Shown here piece after piece: positions 12,774 to 26,500 of a stretch of DNA of 64,000 nt. A model generated the notes under the pieces. It ran no database searches. It was given only the letters and a program-made list of their open reading frames with translations, and was not told where the DNA came from. Made by a program: the position numbers and the translations under genes. Position 1 is the stretch's first letter; the number at the start of each line of letters is the position of its first letter. Source of the DNA: Setaria digitata (taxonomy: Eukaryota > Nematoda > Chromadorea > Rhabditida > Setariidae); NCBI GenBank assembly GCA_003640385.1, contig RCAB01000073.1:124001-188000 (forward strand), given 5' to 3'.

Positions 12774-15700
12774 CTATTTCCTTTGTTACACTGTGTTTAA
12801 TTAGTCTAACCTGATACTGGTCTTTTAATTGTTGATAAATAGAGTCTTTTTTTTTAATTGGGGTTGAAAAATTGAAAAGAAAAAAGGGTGAAGGAAAACA
12901 GAAAAAAATCTGATCTCTATTCCTTGTGATTACGCAATCTCAAAAAAAAAGATAAATTTGCATCTATGACTGACTGCAACGTTCCTGGAAATTACCTTTA
13001 GCTTTGAGTGCTGTATATATGCTGTTCATTTTTTATATTCATTTCCATAACTATTTATTTGTGTAACATCTATTTTTCAATTAACCACAAATTGTTTTCT
13101 CAGTCTTCATGCATTACTCATTGCGGTGATAGTATTTTACAAACTAAGTGAAGTCCAAGACCTCCGAGGCTGCCGAGGCAGATTTGCCGACTTGAATGTA
13201 ATTGAGGTTTTGAGTTCCTCCTGTCTGTTAGTGGATGGAGATATTCAACAGCACGTGATTACAGGAGATAACTAGAAGGTATGGCAACTTAATCTTTATT
13301 TCATGACTTCTGCTCCCTTATGGGGTTGATGAGATTCCAGATGATCCTGCAGTTTGTTTGCAGAGAATACAGCTTTATTGCTTTGCTTAGCTGAAGTGTA
13401 GATATTTGTAGTTGAAAAATTGATAAGATAATATTAACATGAGTTGATTCTGAAATGCTAATGTGTCAAAATGAAAGTGTCATCTTATTTGTCATTTACA
13501 GCAACATCATTTTTGATCAGTATCAGTTTTATAGTGAAATGAAAAAATGTATCGGGAAATAAAGGCGGCCCCATTTTGATATAAATTTTTTGTGCTGCTC
13601 ATATACATGTACTGCCTAGTCAACAGTTTTTCATTCAAAAACCTCAGTTTCCTGTGAAGGATGCTTCTTTAGTACATCAGCGTTTAATATATATGGAATT
13701 TACATTTCCGAATTGTAAGTTGAATAAGTCTCATATTCGATTCATTGAAAAGCTGGAGATATAGGAATCTGTTCTTGCTGAATATATTGCAGAAGGCTGT
13801 GCTTGTCAATACGATTTTGGATGGTCATTGGCTGAGTACTTAGACTCAGTGCAGGACTTAAGTCAGAGAAAGTATTATTTACCGTATTTTCTAATGTACA
13901 GTTTCACCGGGTTTTTACCGCTGAAAAAGAAAAATTCTTTAAATTTCTCCAGCTTTTCTTTCTGATAGCTAAATGAAATCAAAGAACTTATAAAGGAATC
14001 GTTAAGTTCTTGTGATAGGAATATTTTTTGTTGTAAAGCAGTAACCTTATGAATCGTTGTTTATTTACCAAAATATGCCGTCACTCATGCCTTGTAAATA
14101 GCAGGTCATCTGGAAAGAATTTCGCTCGGTGAATCCCCTTCGTCCTTTCACTTTCCATTGCTTCGTTTTATCCAACAATTTCAAACTAACTGCTGGACAG
14201 AAATTGCATCAATTTAATTGAATGATTCGCATATTTCGATGGAATTCTCGACTAATTTTAATTATTCTAGACAATATTTGTTCCATGAAAACTGAAACGT
14301 GGCTGCCCCAAATAAAAAAAAAAAAGAATTAGCATTATCTTTGTTAATAAGTAGAGATTAATAAAGTGTTTGGAATTTCTTTGAAGCGAAAGTAGATACA
14401 TCATGTTTTTCACCTGAAAAACTGTTAGAAAACTATCCCCATTATTTTACCTTTTCTTTGGCGAAATGTTCCTTTTGTATCGGAAGCAAAACACGAAAAG
14501 AAAGATGCAACTTTGAGTGGCAGGGCTCGGATTTGCGGCTTGAGATTCTATCAAAGCCTAAAGAAGACTAGAAAAGGAGATTGCGGCAGTATAATCAACT
14601 TGAATAGGGTTAAAGCAATAAATCATTCTCTCACAAACAGTGGAATTTAGCACATCTTTAATTATTGTGTTATAGAGCATTTTAAAGTGATATAGTGTTA
14701 TCACTGGATCCAATGGTTCTAATCTCCAGTGCAACGTTACTTTGGCGGAAAGGAAGATAGATTGAATCTTTGATTAAATGAAGATATCATAAGATAAGAT
14801 GTAGCAAACCATTCATTTGACTTTTAGAAGTATGGAATCATACTCTCATCACTGCACTGATGCATTTGTTAATTACAAAGAAGAGCAACAAGGAACAAGT
14901 TAATGATGTTTGCTGACAAAGCTTAAGTTGAAAAGTTCATATCATTTTTTAAATGTTTCCATGATTTCGTTTGGCTCCTCGCAGTAAACGATTGATTAAA
15001 ATCACAAAACTATCCGTCAAAACATGAAATATTATGAACATTAGTCATAGATTATATTTTATAGCTCGGAGTATTATCTGAGATGAAATTCTTTTCGGGA
15101 TTTATCGCTTACCAATTTAAATTGCTCAACCAATAGTTCAAGAAGTAAGTGAATGCTCCGATACTATAAAAAGAAGCACAAAATTCATAAATAAAAATCA
15201 GAAAAATCGAGTTTTTAAATTATTCTTGAAGGCCGTATGTCGATATTTTTAACTAATTCTGAACGGTACAAATAAAATTTCTTAATCAAACGACGGAATT
15301 ATTTGGCAACGTCACCTGCTGATTCATCAGACCTCTTAGGTTTTGCAATAAAAGAAGTTGCGATTTAGGCGGAAGTTAAATGATTTTGTAATATGTATGT
15401 AAAATGGTGGACATTCATTTGAATTCAACGACGAATCGCTTCATGGTTTTCAATCACAGTGATTCAAATTTCTTGCTGGAACGAAATTAAAAAAAGTAAA
15501 AGTGTGAAATGGATGTGATGCACTACTCACAGATGGTGTTTACATTGTATAATTACAAATTTCTTGATTGATGTTTCGGTGCCACTTTATTGCATATTTT
15601 TTGAAAATAAAATCTGATTGGCTTTGGAAAAAAAAGTGCCATAACAGCTACTATTTTGTCTGCAACACTTCGGTTCTAGCGAGAAAAAATTTGCAGCATT

Positions 15701-17091
15701 TGATATAAATTTTAAAAGGATGCTCAATGAACTGATTATACGAATCATAAAGTTTAATAATTATCTTCTCAAGAAACTTATCACTTTGAAAAAAGATTTC
15801 GCAGAGCTCTTTTTTCCAGTGTATTAAAATTACCAGTAAATTACTCGTTCATCTTGGATCGGTCCAACGAATTATTTGAAAAGCTAATTATGAAAAAAAA
15901 AAAACANCGAAAAAAAAAAAAACAAAAACCACAAAAGTTGTATGCAGTCACGTCGAGGATAGTTATTGAGGTGAAAGAGTAGAATGACCTGCATAGGAAA
16001 TGATAATATCACCATGGTGATATGAATTGATAATGATGTCTATGGTGATAAAGTGATGGTTATGATAGCAGTACCAATGTCTGTGATAGTGGTGGTACCA
16101 ATAATTCGGTAGTGGATGTAGTACCAATAGTTGAAGTAGTGATGTTGCTACCGCTAGATGGTGGCATCGATGGTGTGACAGTCGTGGCGTGTCGATGGTT
16201 GCGGTAGTAGCGGACGGTTCGGAAACGGTATTTCCACGAAGGCCACCGTCAAGTGGAGGGCGTAACGGTGGAAGTGGCCACTCCTCCCCACCAATTAACG
16301 GTCTCTCAATGCGATGATAAGCGGAACAACATACTACCCTTTTCGTCACAGCACTTCACCCATGCTGAATCTGTTTTGGCTGGTACCACGACACCTCGGT
16401 ACCACACTTAGCAACAACTCTCATTGACACCTGCTTGTTGCTTTTGTTTCGCCGAACTTTTTCGTTCTAAATTAAGCCTTACTATTATCAGTTATCATCC
16501 CATTGTAGATCTAAGTGAATCAGTAAGGCGTTTCCTTTATCCGGAATTGGAATATGCGTGAGCACTTTAAGAAAAAATCTGTCTAACTTAATTCAACTAG
16601 TCCGATTGAAATGTGCAACCTGAAAATCTTCTACTATTTAAATGTGTGTGTTTTTTTTATCCGGATCATTGAGATCCGTTCTTAACTCATTAAATACAAA
16701 ACATATTTCATCTAATTTCTTTATTACGGTTAGTTGGCTTAAGCGATAGTTACATTTCATCTAAATTCTCACGGCTGGTTATATTATTCGATAACGATTC
16801 CTTCATTAGCTTGTTCATTATTTCATATCCCTTACTCTTTGCAATTCTATGCATTTTGTCTAATTCAATCTAATGATAATTTTGCTGAATAGTTGTTATC
16901 GTTATCGTTATTAAATCGAGTAGATTTATCATATTGAAATCCTTTATTATCCTTCTTAATTTGCCCTATCAAATCTCTGCCAATTAAATTATTAACCCTA
17001 AAGGAGTTTAATAAATTGAATGGATCTCACAGTCTTCCGTTTCAATGTCAATTTCATCTTAATCTTCGTAATAATTACCTAAATTTTGCAG
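12774..17091. other. Gene-poor interval between TMEM9 and the first Pax gene
   Basis: About 4.3 kb with no exon I can support. It is AT-rich, with short A and T runs. At 16040-16290 it changes to a GTG/GTA/ACC-rich tract that resembles the Ser/Thr/Asn-coding first exon of the second Pax gene. A single N at 15907 sits between two copies of a poly-A stretch. The interval probably holds regulatory DNA for pax. Confidence 0.5.
15892..15924. repeat. Poly-A tract repeated across a single N (assembly junction)
   Basis: A run of A ending in ACA is followed by one N at 15907 and then by another G plus A-run ending in ACA. It has the same form as the longer duplicated overlaps around the other N positions in this window, so I read it as an unresolved contig join in a homopolymer. 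Confidence 0.5.
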
Positions 17092-17123
17092 GCGAAATTT
17101 TTGCTCTTTATACGAAAATTGTT

Positions 17124-20100
17124 ATGAGTGAGAGCAGTAAAAATATTACTTTTACGAATATTATGGGACAGGTTCGCTATTTTTTTTTTTTTTTTTTTGA
17201 TGATCGAAGGTTTTTTTTACGTGAAACAGATATGTGCACACTATAAAAAGAACTGCATACTGTCAAAAAAATTTATAGCAATTAAATTAACTAGATTGGA
17301 GGATTATTTTATTTTGAGCAAATTTTAGTTCTGTTGAATAATTAGCTCGAAAAATTTAAAGTTGCTGTAAAAATCTCACTGTTCATTAGAAACAAACTAA
17401 TAAAAGTGGAAGCAAATTTCTAATCAAATGAATTTCCATGAAACTATTGAGTAAGTTGATCAAAAAATTCAATTTTTAATTCTAGAATTTTCTCTCAGTT
17501 TGTAAATGCTTTAGACTGAAACTCTAAAAATTTGAAGGGCCGTGTCAATCAACTCGGCGGTGTTTTTATTAATGGGCGACCACTTCCACAACATATTCGA
17601 ATAAAAATAATCGAAATGGCCAGTAATGGAATTAAGTAATTCCTTGATCGAATTTAATTATTTCACGTTGATAAAGGAAAGCTTAAAGTTTATTGACTGC
17701 TAAAATATTGTCAAGGAAAAAATTCTAAATAGAATTTGAAAGCTCACAAATCAGATTTTGTCCTTTTTTCTGAATTTAGTGTTTGGGACTCAGCATTTTT
17801 ATATTCTATTTCAGATTTATTGAATAGCTATAAGTTTTAAATAGTTCAACCTGAAAATTTCAGACCCTGTCACATTAGTCGACAGTTGCGTGTATCCCAC
17901 GGAGCTGTATCGAAAATCTTGAATCGCTATGTCGAAACAGGTTCTGTATCGCCTGGACAAGTTAGTTTTCTTTCTGATTTGAAACTAAATGTATACAGTA
18001 AGCATCTTTATTTTAATGCCTAAATCATAAGAATCTGCTGATCTGATAATAGATATTCCTTGAGTCCTACATGGAAAATGCCAAAAGATTCATTTGAGAG
18101 ACATATGGCGCTGAGCTCATTTTCCTCGAATTTTCAACACAAATTCATCAGCTTGTCCTAGGTCAGCACACGTCGGATTTCGTACCCCCTATAGCGAGAT
18201 TTATACGCCATTCTTCTAGAGCAGTTGTTGCTCCGGGGCTGCAAGGGGTTGTTGTCTTCTTGATTAGTGAACAAGGAAAAGAATTGGGTGAGCTGTTGTT
18301 GCTCAGGCAGATGTGTGTTAATGAGTACTTCGGTTGAAATGTTCACTTTTGATTGTTATTTGACAGTTTGATGAAAGAATTTTTAGTTCTTTGAAATTAT
18401 GGGTCTTCATGTTTGAATTCAAAATTCTTCACAGTATGATTTAAATATTTAAAATAACGATGTGGTTGAAAATTTACAAAATAGATTTTTACTAGTAGAT
18501 AGCAGAAGATGAAATATAATAATGTCTGAGGTTTCAGTTGCCTGTGCTTTAACTCACTTCACAGGCAATAATTTTATTCGAATACTTCGAAAATTTAAGT
18601 AAGCAAATGAAAAGTAGAGATCAATCTTTTTTTGCGTCTCGAAAATTATTTGAAAATATTTCGAAAACGTTTCATAGAGCACTGGTACTGATTAATCAAC
18701 AATGTTATTAATTCCAAATGCTTTTCTGAAACTTTGTTCGCTACTTTGAAATTTAGTTCTAATTTTAGATCGGAGGTAATCCGCGTTCGCGATTGGCTAT
18801 TCAAGCTGTTGAAAAGCATATTTTGGCATTAAAAGCAAAATGTCCCAATCTGTGTGCAAGCGAATTACGCTCTTGTCTTATCGAACAAGAGATCTGTTCT
18901 CCAGAAAACGCACCTACCGTATCCTCCATCAACAGGTGACTTTTGTTTCTATATTTCTGGAATTTTTAGTTTTTAGACAAAATCTAACTAAAGTCACAGT
19001 TTTCTAGTAATTTATCTATCATTATATGTTTGATTAAATCTAAAATTTTAGGAAAAAAGTCTTCTTCAGGCATATTCGATCAAAAAAACTCTCTAGCTCG
19101 AACGACAAAGAAATGAAGCCAGCGAAAAAGAATCAGCTGAATCATAGTATCGAACATATTCTCGGTCTACCCAGTAGTTTGTTTTGGGTTTCCATAAAAT
19201 CTACTTTTTGAACTTATCTTTCTTTTAAAGAATTCGACTAGTCAGTTAAAAGTAGAGTTAATAGTGGACCAAACTCTCCTTCAAACAAGACATATAATAA
19301 ACTTATAATAAAAACTACGTAGATATCAGAAGTACAGCCTAACGCATATAAATATAATGTATCATTGTTATGGTAGATTTTAAAATTAACAATCGCATGC
19401 TTCATAAATTTTATTAATTACATCGCTTCAGAAGGTTTATTGTACAATTTAAAAACAATCCATCAAATCAAAATCATTGGTAATTATAAGATAAAAAGCA
19501 TTATATGGTCTAATGGATTTTGATTAGTGATGGGCTCTATTAATAATTGCGTATGACATTGTTTCTGATAGAAATTTGCTCTTTGAAACCCGTTAAAATT
19601 ATGATTTTCATAACCTGCCTGCAAACCTGTTATTGAATTACAACACTGACGATTTGCTACGCATTTTGAATGATGAAGAATTTAAGGGAAACCACAACTA
19701 AATATGAGATTTCAAATTGTTGCACTTAGAATTATATACATTAATTTTAAATTAGAATAAGCTAAATTAGAGTGCATCGCAAGATTTTGTTCTTATTAGG
19801 ACATGAGGTGAAGAAGACTTATTTATTAAGTAATCATGAATTAATTAGTTGGCGGTTTGGTCTTGAATCGTAGCTGGTCAAATGTTCTTAACTAATATCT
19901 AATTTTTAAAATTGACCCTTGACAAGTGTTAGGTGCCTGACAATAAACTATTTTTGCATAATTTGAATTGTTTAGACCAACTGACAATTGCTAATATCAT
20001 GTCAGCTAAAAATTTATTAAGTTTTTCTTATCTGATAATCAGTTTTATTAATATAATATCTGGTCGTAAGGCATGCAAAATCAAAGATAGTGCAGTATTA

Positions 20101-23100
20101 GAAGGTTAAATTGATCTCAGATGTGATTTCGAGGTTAAAATTTTTTTCCCAATGCGCAGAAAACTGTCTGAATCTTGAGCCAACTTAACAATATAGTCTG
20201 TCAAACTTAGAGTCGTTATTTGCAATTAAGTTGTATTCCAATTGACGCATAATTAATGAACATCCACATTCCTACAAAATGATTTATCAACTTCCAAGAG
20301 ATGCTAAAAGAGCATTGACATTACGAAAGAAAAAATGTAGAGGAAATTATATTCTTGAGACAGCCATATATTTTCACGGATTCTCTCAAACTTCTTCCAA
20401 TGCCACACTATTTTTGGTTTTGCATATTTTATCTTCTTTTTACTACGCAAATTTTTGATTAATTTTCTTGATAAGATTCTGATCTCGTGAGGTAATAAAT
20501 CAAACGGTCTGGTGATGGAATGATTGGAGACGGTGTATGAAGCACTTCCGTTTGAATGTTCCTCTTCACTGTTTGTAGTCAGTGGGTGCAACTCAAGATG
20601 ACATACAAATCAAGTCGTATCATTCCACTTACCTTAGCTCGATTTTCTGAAAATGAATGACTTTTCGGATGTTCACACTTGCAGAGGAGTGTTTATGAGG
20701 GCAGATTTCATCCTTGGTAGAGAAAATGAGCAATTTGTCATTAAGTGTCATCCGAGTATTGGACATAGATTGCGTAACTTGTTTCACCTTATCGTCTGCA
20801 TGTATCTCGCTTGAATTAAGTCACTAAGAAATGTCACCATAAAACGTATTACTTGGTGATTAAAAAATTGACGAATTAATTCAGCTTTGTTAGGATTAAA
20901 TTGTAGCATATAAGTCTTATTGTTCTCGTAGTGCACATGCAATAAGTATATCTTCATGCTAAAAGTAAATTTATCACAAATGGCACTCAATTTTTTTCCT
21001 TATTAATGCAATATCAATGGCGATACATATAATTTCTGTTTGAATCTGTCTTCAACTAACACATCATAATGAATTCTATTTTCTCTTCAAAAGTTATCTT
21101 CACTGCTATTGTTGCTGGAGACCGAACATTGATCTCATGTATAAGTCGCAGGAGTTCAAAGTAATAAAGAATTAATTATCAGAAACGCAATCTGTTGATA
21201 TCTGTAGATGTGAGCATTATCATAGATTGTCCATCTTCTTCGCCAAACTAATCTTATTAACCACTCGTCTGCTTTGTTGGCACGCGACCTACCTCTCCTA
21301 ATCATCTTATTGCCTCTACGGGTAATCCTTTTCTATGCTTTACAAATAGAATATAGTCGGCAATTTCGTCTTGTATCAATTGCGGCTCGAACAATTTGTT
21401 ACTCGCATATCTTACCTGGACGGCGAATATTTTAGGATTTTTGTTATTTCATAAATTACTCAGTACCTTGTTTGGAGCTAAATGGATTTGGGATTCCACT
21501 TCAGATTTACACTTAGACGAAAGATGGTGGATGGGTTAAGGTCTTTCTTAAAAGATTTCTGTTAACTTATAATTACTGCTCTAATACTCAACAGGATAGT
21601 GACTAGTGGAATCTTTCGAAAAAAGTGCTAAGGAATGAAAATGAGAGGCAATTAAAAAACCATAAACTTCAATACGGACGTATTTATCACCTTTTTATCT
21701 TACCCTGCATCTTATCGGTCTTTGTCACTTCTGCTCTCGAGAATGTGATCCAAATATTAGTAGTTGGATGGGTTTGCTTTATTCATTCGGTTTTTCTTTG
21801 ATCAATGCTGCAGTTTGTCGTCACTACATTTAAGGATCCACAAATGTTACCGTATCCAATGGACGAAATCATTGTCACACCTTCTTCACAACTTCTATTG
21901 CACCAATTATTCCATGCTTATGATGTCGGAGTTTCTATGAAAAACTTTCAGTAGATGGCTCAGTCTTCTATCAACTATTATCTGAGTGCTAAATTCATTC
22001 TATGAAATAGTATATCCATTTGGAAGCTTCCTCTTATTTTTACTAGTTTCGTTTCTATTGAAAATGTTTCCTAACACACAATTTGTGCAAAATAATTAAT
22101 GAATCTAAATTCAGGTGCAGATAATATCCCAGAAACGTCTCAAGCAAGTTATTCGGAAACAGAAGAGATTAGAGAGAAAAGGGAAGAAAATCTGTCAGAG
22201 GATGGAAATTCTGGAAAAAATGGACGAGTACGCCGAAATAGAACAAGTTTTAGCAGTGAACAGCTTGAGGTTCTGGAAACAGCATTTAATGCAAATACTT
22301 ATCCTGATCAGGATGAACGGGAACGGATTGCAATGAAAACAAATCTTAGTGAGGAGAAGATCATGGTATGTGGGTTTTTTTGCAACAGTTCTCAAGGCAT
22401 ATTGACTTGGATTTAACAGTAAAAGCGCCTTGGACCATCATTTTATGATTTGAAATTTTAAACGAACTTTTTTTCCCATCGCTTCGATGTTTCCTTTAAA
22501 TTCTAGTGAACAGTAAACTTTCTAAAAATGTCAGTACTGAAATTTGTAGCATATTAAGCACTTTTATAGTTATTGTAAAAATGAAATTTTTTTACAGACA
22601 TCCACAGTTGAATGATCAATTTTCAGACTTGGTTCAGTAACCGACGAGCACGTTGTCGAAAGAATTTTACTTTCACAGGTGCTAGTTCGCTTTTGGTTCA
22701 GAACATTTCTTCTATGCCGATTGTGCCTCGATCGCCTATACAGCAGGTTTACGAATTAAATCTTTTTTAGACACTCAAATGCTAAATATGCTGAGACAAA
22801 TATTTACGACAAGGTTGCATATTAGAAACTGAGCATTTTTCTCTCTCTTCTATAGTCTGAAGTTTCTGGTATTAGATTTTATGACGAAAAGAAGCAGCCA
22901 AAAGGTCCAAATTGTAGTGCTTTCGCTTCATAATTACTCTTCCGAAAGAATGGACTGTGCTGAAATTTTATTTATTAAGTATCCAAGTTCTAATTATTGC
23001 GTGCTTCCTGGAACTTTCATTAATTGCTTTCCTACTTTTCGCATGATAACTAACTAACTGATTAATTCTGTAAAATTTCACAAATTCCGTGAAATGAAAT

Positions 23101-23562
23101 GTTTTTCAACTGTTCTTTTTTTTTCTGCCAACTTCATTTGCATATTTGAAAGTCTGCAAGGCTTAAAATCATAAGCTTCACTTACACGGCAAGTATGCTG
23201 TTCCAGTGGCAGGACAAAAGTACAGAAATTAAAAAGAGGAAATGATAAAAATAACTCGTAGCTGTGGTCGTTTTATTCATGTAATTAAGATTGATATCCT
23301 TGCTAATATTTGTTGAATGAATCTACTAAAGATTTGCATCTTTAAATGATTAATGTTCGAATTTTATTTGGATCATATTCTCAGTTCACTGTAATGAATT
23401 GAGGGAATTGATTTTTATTTTTTTTTTCAGTCCCCAACTGTGCCGTTATTTTCATCACAAATGAATTTACTCTCTTATCCTGTCAGTTCAACATCACCCG
23501 TAAAGTTTCAAGATCCATCAGTGCTACCGATTTTATTTTATCCACAGTATGCGTCTATATGA
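17124..23562 (+). CDS. pax-3: Pax3/7-type transcription factor, first tandem copy
   Basis: Sequence-specific nuclear regulator of neural and epidermal development (family knowledge). Eight exons give 344 aa: 17124-17171, 17538-17635, 17864-17960, 18769-18935, 19052-19173, 22115-22365, 22627-22746, 23431-23562. The short first exon ends [10 protein letters not shown]. The paired domain fills about 17-140 ([58 protein letters not shown]). An octapeptide HSIEHILG lies at 168-175 with two non-canonical inner residues. The homeodomain is at about 214-273 and ends [12 protein letters not shown]. Ser at homeodomain position 50 is the Pax signature; the Cys before the final RK, and Thr where Val or Ile is usual, are unusual. 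Paired domain, octapeptide and full homeodomain together define Pax3/7. The ATG follows an acceptor (TTTTGCAG, ending 17091), so trans-splicing or one further upstream exon is possible. Confidence 0.92.
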
Positions 23563-26500
23563 TAATAATTACCGTTTCTGTCAGTGTATATGAATAGTAA
23601 CAGTGAAGCTTTTTATATTCATTTTCTTTTTTTTGTTGTTATGAATGAAACCAGTTAAAATTAGTTAAAATTACATTAAAATCTATGCAGAGGTTCTCAT
23701 TCTGTGTAAATTTAGATAGAAATATATCGCAACTGTTTCACTTACTTATTTTTCGCTTGACCTATGCTTTTCTTTTTTTGAAGTGAATTTCACATTCCAA
23801 ATTTAGGATCTTTGTTTTTTTTTTTTCAGCCAGATAAAAAATTTTGAAAGCTCTTTTTTAAAGATTCATGTGTGAACTGGTATTCAAACATGTGAACTTC
23901 TTCATGAAGTCCCATGGAAACTTTCTTCACCTAAAAGATACAGAGTATTTTAAAATAGATGTCACGTTTTGCCTGCTTCCTGCGATTCAAAGGATTCAGT
24001 ATCTCAGTAGCAACAAAGTTAATTGGTGTAAGAAGTTGATGAGCAATTTGCATAAATAAATATTTTAAATTAAAAGGCAAGATGAGGGAGATGAGATTTT
24101 TATAAAGAGTACTCATTCCGCCTCTCAATATTTTTATGAGCTCCATGTAACGGTACCTCGTTATGAGCGCCCCATGGTAGTGGTCATCAGTAGTGATTAA
24201 CAGATTGCTATCGACTCTCATCAAGGTGTCATTGTTTTTAAGAGATACCGCAGGATAGTTAACAGATTGGTTCGTCCAATGGGATTATCATCAAATCTAA
24301 TAAGAGAGAAGAGTGTTTAAAAAAAAAAGTTTCTCGACAAATTTAGTCAATGATAGCAATAAAATCAAAACTTTCGAGTCTTAATTTCATACTACAATTT
24401 AAATAAGTTCAGTGATCTATGTATTCTTTAGAGAATTACTTGTAATCTTTTTAAGTACAATAGAGTAATAAATTCGAAATCAACAAACATTGGGTATAGA
24501 TCTTTCTGCAACATAGTGATTAAAATTATCACTATTTGGATTGGTTATCAGAATTGTGAAGTGTAAATTTCAAGAAAGTTTTGTTCCACTACAGGAACAT
24601 AAGGCCTTCAGTCTAATTCAATTGATGCAGGCTTCCTTGCTCATTCCGAAGTATTCCAGAATAAATAATGATTCTGTGAGATAGGTGATGAATTAATTAA
24701 TATTTGCTTGGTCTTCACGAAATGTGAAGTGATAACGATCAGCCAGGGTACGTACTGTTATATTTCGCATATCATAGCGCTGGGAATGAATATTAAAATG
24801 GAGGTGTGAGTAACCTTGTAAGATGACCCATCAATGTTTGCACACACACACACACTTCAAAAGATTGTAATATTGATAAGAATTCTACTGAACTTAATGA
24901 CTGACTAACTGACTGACCGATTGACTGAGTGAATGAGCAGATTGATCATTGAGAAATTCAATGTCTAATTGATTGAACTGTAGTGTTAAAATGATGCTTT
25001 CCAAGTCAAAAATATAATTTATAAGTCGGAATGTAAGCTCTTGTAAGAAATCTAGAAGTTTCTCGACCTAGTTTCATTTCTCATTTTTTAGAAATCTGAT
25101 TGCTCATATCATGTTTTAACACTTAGTTTTTGCTATTCTTCTACCATAAGGAGAAACTATTAATTAATCAAAATTATCCGGATATTGCGATTCTCGAGAT
25201 TCTGCAAGTAAGGAATGCTGGTGCTGAAAAGCTGATAAACAAATATACCTTTGATTCATTCATACACATGGTAATTTCTTCAGCGGTTATGTTTTGCTAA
25301 ATTATTAGAAAAAAAAAATTACAATTTATTGCTTGATTAGACAAAGATTGATTTTATCGGATACAGTTCATTATAATTCCTTGCCAACAAATCATGGCAT
25401 GTTCGCCGGGAAGCATCAAAACAAACATTATTTCTGAAGAGTAAGCATTTCCATGAAATACTTATTCGACATGCAAATAAACAATAACAAAGTTTAATTG
25501 TTAATTAAGAACTTTCCACTGCTTTCAAACATGCGCAAGAGGGAAAACTCCTTGGAAGAGCGAAAACTCAAAAAATAAAAATTTATCTCAAGAGAAATCA
25601 ATAAGAAAGAAAAACCTGTGGAACAGAGTCAAAGGTTAAGTGACTATATAATGTTTGACAATGGCTGATATTATTATCACTGACTCACCGTTATCAGCAC
25701 CATATGTGCTTTAACCATCAATCATCAAACATCTACAGAAAAGGTCGTTTGGTGCTTTTCTCATATTAATTTATCAAATATTTAAGTGTAATTTATTTGA
25801 AACCAATTATCGCTTTCTTCTCTACACATTTAATGTAATCAAAGGGAATGTGATGTGTATCTGTGTAGTTGAACAAATTGTCCTTGTTGGGGTTGGCCTC
25901 TCTTTATGTCATTCAATACTTTTTACACTCCAAATCATCAAAATCAAAGCAAAAAATCACTGAAAACTGTAAGGTCAGAAAAATTACCACTTTTTCTTTT
26001 CTCTTTATGAGCAGAAAATTCGAAAAGTGCCGCCGGTATGAAAACGATTAAAACGACACTTCATAATTATATATCAATTTTTTGGTGCGGGCCGGGAAAA
26101 TTGACTTTGTTTGGAAAAAAAAGGAAAAAAAAACGTCCGAAACGCAGTTGCAGCTGCAGCAATAGACGCTGCACCACTCAACCATTATCGCTTTGTAGCC
26201 CGTCACTGCTCGTTTAATTTATGTTTTAATTAATTGATTCCGATAGAAAACTGAAAAATTCTGCCATGTTCTGGGACGAGTTTTTTGCATAATGAGCTGA
26301 GCAGAACCTGAGATACAATATGCCAAAGAAAGAGAGGGTTGAGAGGTTGGTAAGGTGCTGGAGAATATTTGAGAAGTTCTGAATTATTTATGAATTGAGT
26401 GATTGTTTGCCCATTTACACACGTCTCTGTCGTTGTTCTAACGAAGATTGGAAATAGTTCGGATAATTTGTCGGGAATGGGGTCTTCTAACAAAAAAAGA

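Noticed and set aside
15963..16349. Minus-strand 128-aa His/Pro-rich frame
   Set aside because: Low-complexity trinucleotide DNA without start context or splice partners.
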